From Schistosoma haematobium (lineage: Eukaryota; Platyhelminthes; Trematoda; Strigeidida; Schistosomatidae), in contig NC_067195.1 in NCBI RefSeq assembly GCF_000699445.3, positions 51,068,465-51,132,464 on the forward strand: DNA of 64,000 bases. Direction: 5' to 3'. The notes beneath the pieces are model-generated. The model was not told the DNA's origin. It saw only the letters and a program-made list of their open reading frames with translations, and ran no database searches. The position numbers and the translations under genes are program-made. Positions 12,401 to 25,600 of the stretch are shown piece by piece (position 1 is the stretch's first letter; each line of letters starts with the position of its first letter).

Positions 12401-15400
12401 GAAAATCATGAAGAGTAAACTATTCTATATTTACTACTGAATTAAATATCATTATCTGTTCATACTTATATCAGTTTTTGCAGTAAATAATCACAGTTAA
12501 AGATACCTCGAACTTTTTCATAAAACTACTGAATAATTTAATAAGCAATAATGATGATTCTAAGGAAAGATGGATAGTGGGTGGCAGTGGAATCCAGGAC
12601 ACAAGTTTCGTCCTATTCGAGACTTGTCAGAAGTCTAACAGGAATCAGTAGTTAAATGGATGACGCGATGGAGTTTGAAGCGAACGGAACTGAGTTCGAG
12701 TCCTAGAGTGAACATCAACCTTGAAATGCAGTTACATTCAGCTGAAGAGTCCCAAATAGAACGAAGTGTGTGTCCTGTATTTCAGTGCTAGCCACTATCC
12801 ATCTTTGTAAATATTGCTTGTTAATTAAGGCAATAACGAAGCAATACGCACAGTGTGCACATATGCCCATAAGAGACTGATCAACTGCAGACCTAAACAT
12901 CAATGGGAAGATTCAAATAAACAATACCAAGTGAATTTAATATAGATGATTATTAGTATCTTTTTTACTAAAATATAATTATAAACTTTCTTTTGAAATT
13001 AAAATATACATTAGACTGACAATTTTTCAATTGTATCATAGCCAGTAAATACTACTTTCAGTAGGACGTACTTTGAACTACAGGGTATAGAACTATTACA
13101 TTCACATATTAAGCAACTAATATTGACTATTATTTATGTAAATAAACTCGATAACTGGTCAATAAGCGTTAAAACTATTGTTTTCCAATGAATTCGAACA
13201 AATAGCATAAACTATATCAAACATTTCTAAACTACAAACGAATAAAACTTATTTAGTTTATGAAGGATAAAAAGAGTAATAAGAAAGGCATTACCGTTAT
13301 TAATATTATTATCTATATTATGATTAACCAGTAGAATCGATTATCTTCAAGAAGGAAAATTTTCAGCATAGGGTTACGGAGATTGTTGAGTTTAGATTGA
13401 TGTCATGAATGGATGAATGTTAGACCACCGTTGAAAACCTGAAAGCAATGGACGGCCGTTTCGTCCTAGTATGCGACGCCTCAGAAGTGCATATCCACGA
13501 TCCCGCACCGAAGGGACTCGAACACAGGACCTTTGGTCTCACACGCGATCGCTTAACCTATAGACCCCTGAGCCAGCATCTATCGGTGTCTAACTCCAAC
13601 AACTCCACGATATTGGGCGATTATCCACCATTGTCCTCAGTGAGTAACCACCTCACAACAGACAAGGTTGAACTTCACTGGTCACGGCTTCTGGCTGGAC
13701 GCGCACTGCTGAGAATTCCCATACTAGGACGAAACAGTCATCCAGTGCTTCCAGGTTTTTAATGGTAGTTTAACATCAATCCATTCATGATATCAACCTA
13801 AAGGTACTTTTCATCAAAAAATGTATACTCATTATATTTTTCACTATTAAAATACAAATGCTATTCATTAGTTATAAATCTACTGGTGAAAATAATTACA
13901 AACTATCTTTTTTGTTTTAGGATAGCAGATGATCTGGACTTATACATACTTCGTTATAAACAATATGGACGAGAATTCCCAAAAACTGTCAACATGAGCC
14001 CAGATTCATTCATTCAATTAGCTTTACAATTAGCTCATTTCAAGTAAGTTATACAGTAATAATAATAATGATAATAATAATAGTAATAACAAATAATATA
14101 TACATTCATTTCGGAATATCAAATCACAATTTTGAAGAAAAATTTGCATATCAACTAATCTCTATATTCGGTCACTCTTGTACAAAAGTTATTTCTAGGT
14201 TGATTCATTTCGTTTATTGTACTAAAAGCTTCTAACTGAAACAAACAACATCAAAAGTAGTTGACTGAACAATTAATTAATCAGAAAACTTTCTGCCTTG
14301 TTTGTATTCAATGGAATAATAACAGTTCGCAAAGCTTAACTGATTGATTTTTTTTATTTACGTAGGACAACCACTGATTAAATAGGAATAATAGTTTTAT
14401 TTTTTATCATAAGAAAAGAATTTTCGACATCAGTTGTGTAGTACTGAAATAAAACCTCGAATACTTATTATTATTCAAGAGTTATATTTTATAAGTACTT
14501 CTACAATAGTCATGATTTTCCACTCATCTTAAATAATGAAGCCTTACTCTTAGTTTAGGTGTTACAACCAATTATTGAACACACGAATTCCAATATAATC
14601 ATCAATCGGTTTCTTTTTTCAAAGAGCAGAGAATGTGGAGAATATGCCGATGAGTTCAGTGTTTCAGCATTTAGTACCGTGATAAATTGTAAGCCTTTCA
14701 TAATATCACGTGAGTACGTAAAGGATTTACAATTATTTCTTTCGAACAAATCTAAAACAGGAAGGTTTATTGAAATATCTGCACAGTTGGGAAATGTGTC
14801 TAAAACTTTTTGCCGGGCAGCTGTCTTCAATAGTGGGGAATATAAAATATGAAAATGATATATATAATATTTGATCAAACAGAAAACCATGTGATTACAT
14901 AAATACTGTTTTCTCTAGTATCATTATAAGATTAACAATTGATCACTTTTGAACTCATATTTGCTTCGAATGGAATGTACTCATGCGAAATAATGCTGTA
15001 TATCTTTATAAAAAATAATTGTGTTCAGCAGTAAACCTGAGTTAATTATTACCGCAAATATTCGTTAGTTTTCCTTAGTTAAAATGGTCAGGTGCGATCC
15101 GAAGAACTCCGTCATAACACCTGTAACTAGGACACTGAGTTATATGAGCTTGAATCGACTGAGTATTAGAAATTCTCTCAAGATGTTATTCACACTCTGA
15201 TGATGAATGATGACTAGGACATGACATACGCAGCTCGCTGACGTTTAGCTTGAACTACCTAACGATGGGTATATATATGGTAGTTTATTGGTCTATTAAA
15301 CTGTTATTTTTACATCTAACAACTTCAATAAGCCTCACGATTACTATTTTTTTCAGTAACCGTTAACTGACTATTAATACTTTATTACATAATAACTAGT

Positions 15401-18400
15401 AGGAAAATTATTCAGTACACTTTGAGTACAGAACTGAAAATAATCATGATCATAATCACAAAAGCATTTTAGTTGCAATAAAGTTTATGGTAGATAGGAT
15501 ACAAGTTGTCTTTCAATTCCTAATTCAAAAATACATTATAGAAATAGTCAACAAAGCTCGAAAAAATAGCAATAATAATGCGATTAACCCTTCATTACTT
15601 CTGTTGTGTATGCTACTTATGTTGACAGATGTAAGTATTATGTAACACCGATCAGAAGTGAAATGTCTGGCAGCAAACGATAGTATTGAAGAGAACAGAA
15701 GTGTAAACAGAGTAACTGTAAAAACGACAGGAATGAAGGAAAGATTAAGTTTGTAATAGAAAACTGATGGAAGATGTGCAAACGGTGCATGGCTTTCATA
15801 TTTTATGAACACAGTGTAATTTTACATCAAACAAATTGGTTTTCCACACCTGAGTGTTCGTTCATCACATATCTACATGGGATTAAGGGAAATACAATTT
15901 ACTTGCAAAATTTCGTTTTTTTCCAAATAAAATTTAGTCATTCGATAAAAAAGTAGATATGATATGCTACCACCCAAATCACGGTATGTAAACATAAATT
16001 TGTACTAACAGATTACAGAGTAGTGACCAATATCATGTTGTCTAACTTTGAAGAAAACGACAAATAGAATTCGGTGATGTTGTTGAGTTACTTGGCAAAC
16101 AGGTGACTTTTTGAATGAGTTGACTGCTAGAGTCTGATCAATACTAAGCACCATGGAATTCGGTTGCTACCAAATGACCCCGTCGGGTAAAAATTTCAGT
16201 CATGAAGGAGGTAAATCTCGATCAACATCATATCCAGTAATACCCCTCACTGTGGGGCTGGATAGAGTATACTTCAATTTAAAGAGTATCATAAAATCCT
16301 TTATAAACTCAAAGAACGATTACTGCTGAATACAAAAGAATAAAAAAGTCTAATTTAAAGATTCCTGCACAAAGTCTGTAACCACCTAACACCATAAAGC
16401 TTTGTCATAATTTTCACTCCACAATCACAAAATATTATTTGATCATCTGCTTTATTCTATAAAATTACTCATGCGAAACGCAAAAATCATATTTCTGTAT
16501 GATAAAAGTGTCCATAAAAAGGACTGAAAATGTTTCTGGGAATGTAACAATATATTGTTATTTCTGTCATCAAGAGAGTTCTTCATTACATAGCTAGAAT
16601 TTTATGTAAACAGAATATACCCATTGAGACAAAATAAGAAAGATTAGTTCAGCGAAGAATATTCTGTTGCAAAGATGATCATCTTACTAGAGAGATCTGC
16701 AAAGAAAAAATACTATCATTTGTGTGATTGACAAAAATTGTAACACTTCATAACATTTCTTTGAAATATAAGATATCAAAAGTTGTATATTCTTCAGACA
16801 TAAGATGTCGACCAGTAAAATTGGTTTCATCGAGACAAAGGCTGATTTCCATTTCAAGAGAAATTTGTAGACAATAACCAGATTATGTCCCATATTCACT
16901 GATTTCCATGAGGTTTAATTTTTGTATACACCTGCTGATAAGAATTCAAATCTCGCGAGGACCATCAAAACCATTAAAAATAATAGATACGCCGACTTGA
17001 TGAATGCAAACTAGCTCAAAATCTAGGTTTAGATTTTAATAAAGACTATCTTCAATCATCTAACAGTAACAATTAATAAATATCAAAAACTATCCGGCTC
17101 AAGATTATCCGAAATTTCCTCTACAATACCACTTTGTAACATTACCTGATTAGATTGCTTTAAAGCTATGATAGAAGACTAATTCATCTCTTAACTTATC
17201 TGACCATGCTTGTTTTCCATGTTTAACAGATTGCATAAATATTTAGTGCCAACTTATGAAAGTGCTTCAACAAGACGATTTGCTTTAGCTCGAGTTGATA
17301 ATATTAGAGCTTGTTCAATGCCAGCTTTGGAATGGTGCAAAGCAATGACAGGTCAGACCAAATGTTCAGTAAGTAATTTTATTTTAGTGAAGCTGTACAG
17401 TACTGTTTGTAGCCATTTAACATATGTAATAAACAACTAAACAGTAGAACAAGATTGAGATATAAAATGTGCGGGAACTATAAGCGTTAGAAGATTGTGT
17501 CATGATCTGAAGTTTTCAAAGACAGTAATATGAAAACTATTAAGAGAATAAACCGTTGAAACCATGAACCGATCAATGTCAGACGTCTATTGAAAACGTG
17601 GGAGCACTAAACCGAAAGTTCTGGATTCAATTCCTACATCATGAGTCGTGAACGCGCACTTCTGAGGGTTTTCATACTAGGACGGAACGGCCGTTCAGGA
17701 TTTCAATAGTGGTCTAATATTGATCGGTTCATGATTTCATTGAGATTTAACAATCATCACAGCTTTATACTGAGATGATTATCCCTTAGAAAAATATGGA
17801 GTAGGGAAAAACGAAACGAAAAGCTTCAATGTGATAATAACAAACAACTAACAATTACTAAAAATTAAATGACAGTAATAGCAACTGATTATCGAGTGAT
17901 GAAAATCTAAAATTGTTTGAAAAATCAAGTTACTCATGCTAGTTAGCAGTGGCTGTTTCAACCTACATGAGATTAACTCTGCCAATCCTGTGCTATAGCA
18001 GCATTTACTCTATTTTAGAAAAATGTTCGAATTACATAATTCAAGCAGACTAACCAGGACACACTAATGAAATCATTTCTAATGAAAAAATCTAGTTAGA
18101 CTCACGGTTAAAAAGGAAACTGTCGATAAGTAATGATAGATTTAAGAACAAAACTATATTATCGGTAAATAGATCGAAGAAAATTGTTCAATTATTGGTG
18201 CACATCAAAATTCTATCTTATTTCTAGTTAAACAATCATTTAACAGTTAAACTCATTCATAATTAAGGACACTGACATAAACCTCAATGAATAGATCTTT
18301 AAATTGGAGCTTAGTCATCTATTTGTGATTTATTACAACCATCGCAATTAATTCTGAATTTTTTATGGTATTAGGATGAGTGGTTTAATAGATATTAGTA

Positions 18401-21400
18401 CAGTTCAGAGATATTTGAGGTAGTAGGGTTATTTTATCCAGATAACTAGTGAAAACCAGATTTTGGGCAGTGTTTTCATTCTAGTATAGGATTTTTAATC
18501 AGTATGCACCCATAACTTAGATGGATTAAATTATGAACATAACGAATTCACACTGGGGTTTTCACCTTCAAACTGCTGAGTTGGTATACGAAGAATCACA
18601 TTTCCGAATTGAATCGATTTGCGATATTACTGTCCAGCGTCCCGTGGATTTACATACCTGCATAAATAAATTTAATACTTAATCAAAAATACCTTGAAAG
18701 TTTTCTGTAATAAACTCTGCAGATAAGTGACAAGCATCAATGAGAGAACGAACGTAATTATACGTTTGTTTTCTTACTAAAATATGACATCTTCGTTGAA
18801 CTAAATTGAGTCATTTTTCAAAGGTCTGTAGTTTTAAACAAATTAGTCACTATTTGGATGCAATTGGTTAGTAAATAAAACACTGGTGTTTGAAGTGATA
18901 GGAATAGAGTTCAATGCTCAAACAGTTAGATCCGTGTGCGGCTTGCTCATGAGTCCTGAAAAGGACAAAACAAGCATTTTGAATTGTACCACTGGCTATC
19001 ATTCATATATATCATGACTTCATTGAATAAAATATGTATAGTTGTAAATTGTAAAGTTCATATTGAGTTAATTTCAAAACATAAAATTTATTACTTACCG
19101 AATTCAATTATAGTTTTAACTGATAACTTTTAAAATAAAAACTTTTATAGACAGATGAAAAAATTCGTTTATTACGCAAAGCAATGGAATGGCAAACAGA
19201 AATTATGCTTGAAACTATTCTTGGTCATGGTGTAGATAATCATTTACTTGGTCTAAGACAAATAGCATTAGATCATGGTAAAGAATTACCAAATATTTTC
19301 AAAGATCCAAGTTATATGGAATCAAACAGATTTCGTTTGTCTACAAGTCAAGTAAGTTATAAACTATTTTAAAACTAACATAATATGATAAATTTTAGTT
19401 AAATAAAAATTATTCTAAGCAAAGATTAATAGTGTCTAGCAGTGAAATCCAGTTTGCTGCACGTTTCTTCCTATTCGGGACTCGTCAGCTGGATGTACCT
19501 GCATCTTAGTGTTAACGGTCACTCTGGGACTCGAACCCAGTACTGTCCGCTTCTGAATATACAAATATTAATTAAAATTCATAATTGAATGCCAAGTACA
19601 TAAAAGATATTAGTTAGAAAATTAAACATTTTCTTAATGATGCCAAAGATATATGATTTGAAAGTTTTACCAAACAATTGTAAAATTCTAGAAGTGTAGT
19701 GAACAGAAAACGGGTGGGGACAACCGAACGTATTCGACACAGAATTACAGAGCATCTCAATAAAATCTGAGAACTATATATTAAATCGTTAATTTGCAAA
19801 ATGTACACCAGTTGTCTCAAAATGCCTCAGACTTCATTGTTCTTACATTTTCATACAAATTGCATTCTATTCCCGCTCTTGTTTTCTTGATCTTGCCTTA
19901 TCTTCTGCTGCCAGACATTAATTCCTGACTCGCATAATATACTACTTATATCAATATAGGTAGCACGCACCACAAAAGTAATTTTAAAAATAAGATCATA
20001 CATTTATTAAAATTAGTTGATAAGAGATCAATTTATATTTACTGAATTGATAAGCAACATTTTCTTTTAAGAAAAATTTTAAAAAATTGTTTGAATCAAA
20101 ACTAAATTGGTATCATTTGGTCTTTTCATGTTAATCACTCGTTAGTGTTCGTTTTTTTAGGGGGGTTTTCAATACTTTTTTTCTTGATAGGGATTTTAAG
20201 AAAGGTATAATGAATTAATAATTTCTAAAATTAAGTTTTTGATAGAATAGCAATAAGTTTGTTTTTTTTTATCAAAATGTTATGTGATAAATTTATATAT
20301 AAAATGCATTTTTTGGAGTTTTACTCTTTCCCGGTGTGCAATACATATATTGTTCATATAGCTTTATGATGTATTACGATGAATACTTACTTACTTACGC
20401 CTGTTACTCCTCACGAAGGAACATAGGCCGCTCACCAGCATTCTTCATCCAACACTGTCCCGGGCAATCCTTTCCAGTTCTTTCTAGTTGTTATTCATCC
20501 TTTTCGTATCTGCTTCTATTTCCCGACGTTATGTGTTCTTTGGCCTTCCTCTCTTCCACTTCCCTTCAGGATTCCAAGTTAGGGCTTGCCTCGTGATGCA
20601 GTTTGATGATTTCCTCAATGTGTTTCCAATCCACTTCCAGAGTCTTTTCCTAATTTCCTCTTCAGCTGGAAGCTGGTTTGTTCTCACCCATAGAAGGCTG
20701 TTGCTGATGGTATCCGGCCAATGGATGTTGAGCATCTTGTGTAGACAACCATTTATAAATACTTGTACCTTCTTGATGGTGGTTGTTTCAACTCTGTACA
20801 GTAGAACCGTCTTGACGTTCGTATTGAAGATTCTGACTTTGATGTTAGTTGACAGACAGTTGTTTTGAGTTCCATATTCTCTCCAACTGTAGGAATGTGG
20901 CCCTTATTTTTGCAATCTTCGCCTTCACGACTGCATCTGATCCTCCATTGTTCATCGATGATGTTTCCCAGATATGTGAAGGATTCTACATCTTCCAGAG
21001 TTTCGCCATCAATTGTGAATGTATTGCTACTCTCCGTGTTGTATTTGAAGACCTTAGTTTCCCCTTTGTGTATGCTGAGGCCTACTGATGCAGAGACTGC
21101 TGCTACACTGACTGTCTTTATCTGCATTTGTTCGTGTGTACGCGATAGGAGGGCTAGATCATCTGCGAAGTCCAAATCGTCTAATTTATTCTGAGCGGTC
21201 CATTGTATGCTGTGTTTTCCCTCAGATGTCGAGGTGTTCATAATCCAGTCGACCACCAGAAAAAATAATTCGAACCACGATGAATAACGTTCATTATAAT
21301 TGACATGGAATAAAAATGAATACCTTCACAGTGATTAGGAAGAAAATATGAAACATACATGTACTGCATTAACTATTTCAACAAGTTATGTGCATTAGAT

Positions 21401-22603
21401 GATTGTAAGATAGTCAACTAGGATTCCTAATGTAATGCAAATAAATAATTGAAAACCTTGGCTCAAATTGTTTTACTTCAATAATAATCTATTCTCTTAC
21501 TACTTACCCTTAGAGATATAACAGTTTACATCTGATTTTATTTATCTTCAGTTGTTGTTGTTCTCATCCTTACTAACTTGTTATATTTTAGACTTTGTGA
21601 ATAGCATTCAAAAAAATACTATTATCGAAATAAAATAGTTATCTTGTGCAATTTTCGATGAATCTTGAAAGTGGCTTTCCTCACAATCTGACATTCATTG
21701 TATAACCAATAGAAATCAAGGAGAAATAAACAACTGTTTCACCCAAGCCTTGAGTAGCTTAATATTGTGCACTCATAAAGAAAACTACTGAAGACTTTTA
21801 ACTTACAAAAGAAATGTAGTCCTCCTAAGTCACTAAATGGAAGTCCAGAAATCCGTATTTTTTCAAAGTTAATGAAATTTTGATATATTATGAGGGTCAT
21901 TTAGAAACACTGGTAAATTACTTTCTTACTCTTGATGTGGTTAACTGTACAGTATATGCCTTCTCACTAGTATTTCAGAATATCGGTGTTGAGGTATGTG
22001 ATTATTTCTGAGCTGGGTAGGTCATAATTTGATTTTGATTAATATAAAGGTAATATTCATCACGAGCTAATATCAATCGAAAACCATGGACCACATAAAA
22101 GATGCTTAATCATAATTCATTTCTCTAGCTAGAGAATCAATGAACAATTATTGACTAAACAACTTTAGGAAACGTAGATATTCAATGAAAAATTAGTAAA
22201 AAAAACAATTATTTTTTTCTATAAATTGATCAATTTTCTTAGCACTGAACAGTGAGGTATAACCTAAGTACTTTAAATCGATTGTCAACTACAAATCTAT
22301 ATCATGGAAACAGTCACTCTGTAAAAAAAAAACACAATCATATTGATTGTAGGCAAACTATTTTTTAAAATAAAACAGTCCCTGTTTTTTTCTTCAACAT
22401 TATTCTTAAAATCCTTATATAACAATTCAAGTGATTGAAATTTCGATTTTTTCATAAAAAAATAGAATAAAATAAAATAGAATAAAATTTACTAGTGAAA
22501 CAATTTCATGTTAATGAAACATATTGTTATTTTCTTTCTATCTACTTTGGAAATGACACAGAAATATTTTCATGGATTAATTAATTGTCACTTGAGCAAA
22601 TAG

Positions 22604-22682
<79 letters not shown>

Positions 22683-25600
22683 CAATGTTTAGACGTGCAT
22701 ACACAAAGACAGAACTCTTCATAGTCTATGCATACATTAATTGGAAGTAATAAGAATAATAAAAAAATGTGTATGCACGAATAGACAATTAACAATTTCC
22801 CGTTTGTTCGTGTTTTTTTTTGTTGTTAATTTTATTCACTGACAAAACTCTCATAGAATTAAGACAAGTAAATAAAATGAAAAAGCATTTGAAACTCTTC
22901 ATTTGATGTGGAAAAAAGAAAATAATAATAATAGATGAGTAACAAAAAAATAATCATTGATTTGAAGAAAAAAAACAAAAAAAATCATTTTCGATAACAG
23001 AAAGAAAGTGGCACAAATTTCTCCGTACAAAAAAATAATAAAATAAAATAACACAATCCAAATATATAAATACTCCATGTTGATAAGTCTGTAACAATAA
23101 ATTAATAAATATAAAAGAAAGTAAGTGAATAGTGATTGATTTAGTTTTTTTTTCAAAAACAAAAAACACTTTTCCAGTTGGGAAATTTTATCTAACAAAT
23201 TAGTGGTAACAATTGTATCTAATTGAGATAAAGATTTTATATCTTTATAGATTTGTTTGTTGTTGTTTTTTCTTTGTAAATTTGTTCTATACAAACGGAG
23301 TATCATGTGATTTCGATTTATATAAATGCAATAAGTAATATCGAATCATTCACAGTTGATTTAGTTATTTGAACACATAAATATTGGTACAAACGGGCAC
23401 CGAATACATATACGACACACAAGTCACTTCATTTGTGTGTGGACTATGATACTACTTGAGAGGCCAGACCGAAGCAGGTAGTTTTCTTAATGAGCCACAC
23501 CCGGAGCCTTCGACCTAAAAGTCTGATCCACAAGGCAGTGGAGCAACGTAAGGAGATGCAGTCTCATGATAGCCGGTGACCGATAATTGGTTCATACGCC
23601 ATTTGTTCCATCGGGATCCTGGAGCCCATGTGCACCAGTGGTTTGGAATCAGGGTTTTCCAACTCCCCTATATTGAACGTCCATATCCAACAACCCAGTT
23701 AATGCGCCGGACATTCGCTCTGAGTACACAACACCCCCGCCACGAGAAGGCAATGAGTAGGAATTTCCTGGTTGTGACTGTATACGCGTGGCCATGTGAG
23801 CGTTTGAAGAGGAAGAGACGCCTCTCCCCACTCTCAGCCTTACCAGGGTATTTAATTATATACAAGATTAAAATGTGCTTCATTTTAATACACATTCAGT
23901 CGCTTATATCAATGTATACAATAAAAACATCTAATGGAATTTGGCTATGTTATAAATTCAACTAAACATAATACTGATCATTGTACCTAATCAATTCTAA
24001 AAGAAAGAAAGAAAGTATTTGCAGTTTATTTACCTCAATCGTTTTATTTCTGGTTCAAAATGGTAAATGATGAGAGTGTGAGTTTCCTGTAGAGTTTCAA
24101 TGTTAAATTAATGGATATCTTGTTAAATTATCGAGAACAAAATATATTAGATCAGTTATTTTTCTTTTTGATCACCTTCAAAACTTAAACAACAAGTCTC
24201 TATAAATGCAACTTTAAGATTGAATTAAAATAATTCAGTTTATGTTAACAACATCTATTTGCGTCTGATGACATCAATCACTAATACAATTTAAATAATT
24301 GTACGTGATATTTTCATTGTATTGAGGTAAAAATCATTTATAAAAAATAATAACAAAATAGTTTTTTTATAAACCTTAGTCAACATATGAAATTGCCAAC
24401 ACCTCTTTTATATATACAAAATATAATTCATAAAAGTTGCTTAAAATCCTCTTGACGATTGAAATTTTATTGATAACTTTCACGTTTCATCCAACAAACT
24501 GGTTTAAGGTATTTCAGGGAAATAATTATCATCAAAATTATTTTATTCTAAGATCATTAGAATAATTACAAATTAGACTTCGTGTTTTCTGTAGAAACCA
24601 GAATATAAACCATTACATTTACAGTATACACATGTGACTAATCGAACAAATAAATGAATTTCAATGTATAAAAGAAACTTATTGCTTTATGCAACTATTC
24701 TGGCGTTCAATTTCTTATTCTTATCTGGATCATCATTATCATCATCATTTGTAACACATTCATAAACAAAATGAGTAATTAATAGACAATAATAAAATAA
24801 TTCAAAAGTTTTGCATAACTAGATTAACTCCTTCTTAACACAATAGTCAGTCAGTCAGTCAGTCAGTCAGCTACAACGTAGGACCAGGCACAAATGTGCA
24901 TCGGTCCAGGTTGCCATACCGCATCAGCACAACAAGATGAACACCGGATTCACAGCAGTGGTTAGGTCAAAGGTGGTAATATATAAGAGAAAGATTGCAT
25001 ACAGAGATATAGTACAAGAAGAAAGAATTGGTTCGTAGAAAGAAAGATATGAAGTGATTTTAATCTCATAGTTTAAGGGAAGATAAAGAGTGTATACACC
25101 GACGCCATTGTGATCGATTCTGAGCCATGTCACCAAGAGTCTCCAACCATTGGTTACGATAGTCACGCGGACCCCAACCAAGTAGTCTTCATCTACCAAC
25201 ATGGCTCAGACTAGAAGTTAGTGTCTTCAAGCACTGATGCCACGTTTTGGTTTGGCCGCCCCTAACTTTCTTCCAACCATCTCCAATACCGGATAGCATT
25301 GCACGTCGTGGTAATCGGTGTTCAGGCATACGTAACACGTGGCCCAACCATCTCAGTCGATGAAGATTCATAACCTCATCAACTGATTTACCATCATTCC
25401 CTAATACCCTGTGTCTAACCTCACTATTACTTACCCGGTGATCCCAGCAGACGCCAGCAATATTTCTAAGGCATCTGTGGTCAAATACTAATAGCTTACG
25501 AGTGTCTTCTACTCTTAATGGCCATGTTTCGCTGCCGTAAAGTAAAACAGAACGGACTGCCGCGCAGTATACCCGTCCTTTTATTGATAGACGGATATCT

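Larger units (their letters stand above)
10326..13920 (+). other. CHAT intron (3.6 kb)
   Basis: GTAAGT to TTTTAG. Contains an RTE fragment, a family 1 SINE, an inverted pair of family 2 SINEs and a truncated family 2 tail; the rest is AT-rich spacer. Confidence 0.85.

Noticed and set aside
13452..13750. Active hammerheads in the 13.4-kb pair
   Set aside because: CTGAGGC and CTGAGAA replace CTGANGA.
14555..14890. Overlapping ORFs on both strands as a small gene
   Set aside because: They lie within an intron, have no recognisable similarity, and the open frames on both strands look like chance.
22577..22795. ORF of alternating Tyr-Ile on the minus strand
   Set aside because: It is the translation of the (TA)n microsatellite.
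24848..24871. CRISPR-like or satellite array
   Set aside because: A short tetranucleotide tail of a retroelement; there are no spacers and the DNA is eukaryotic.
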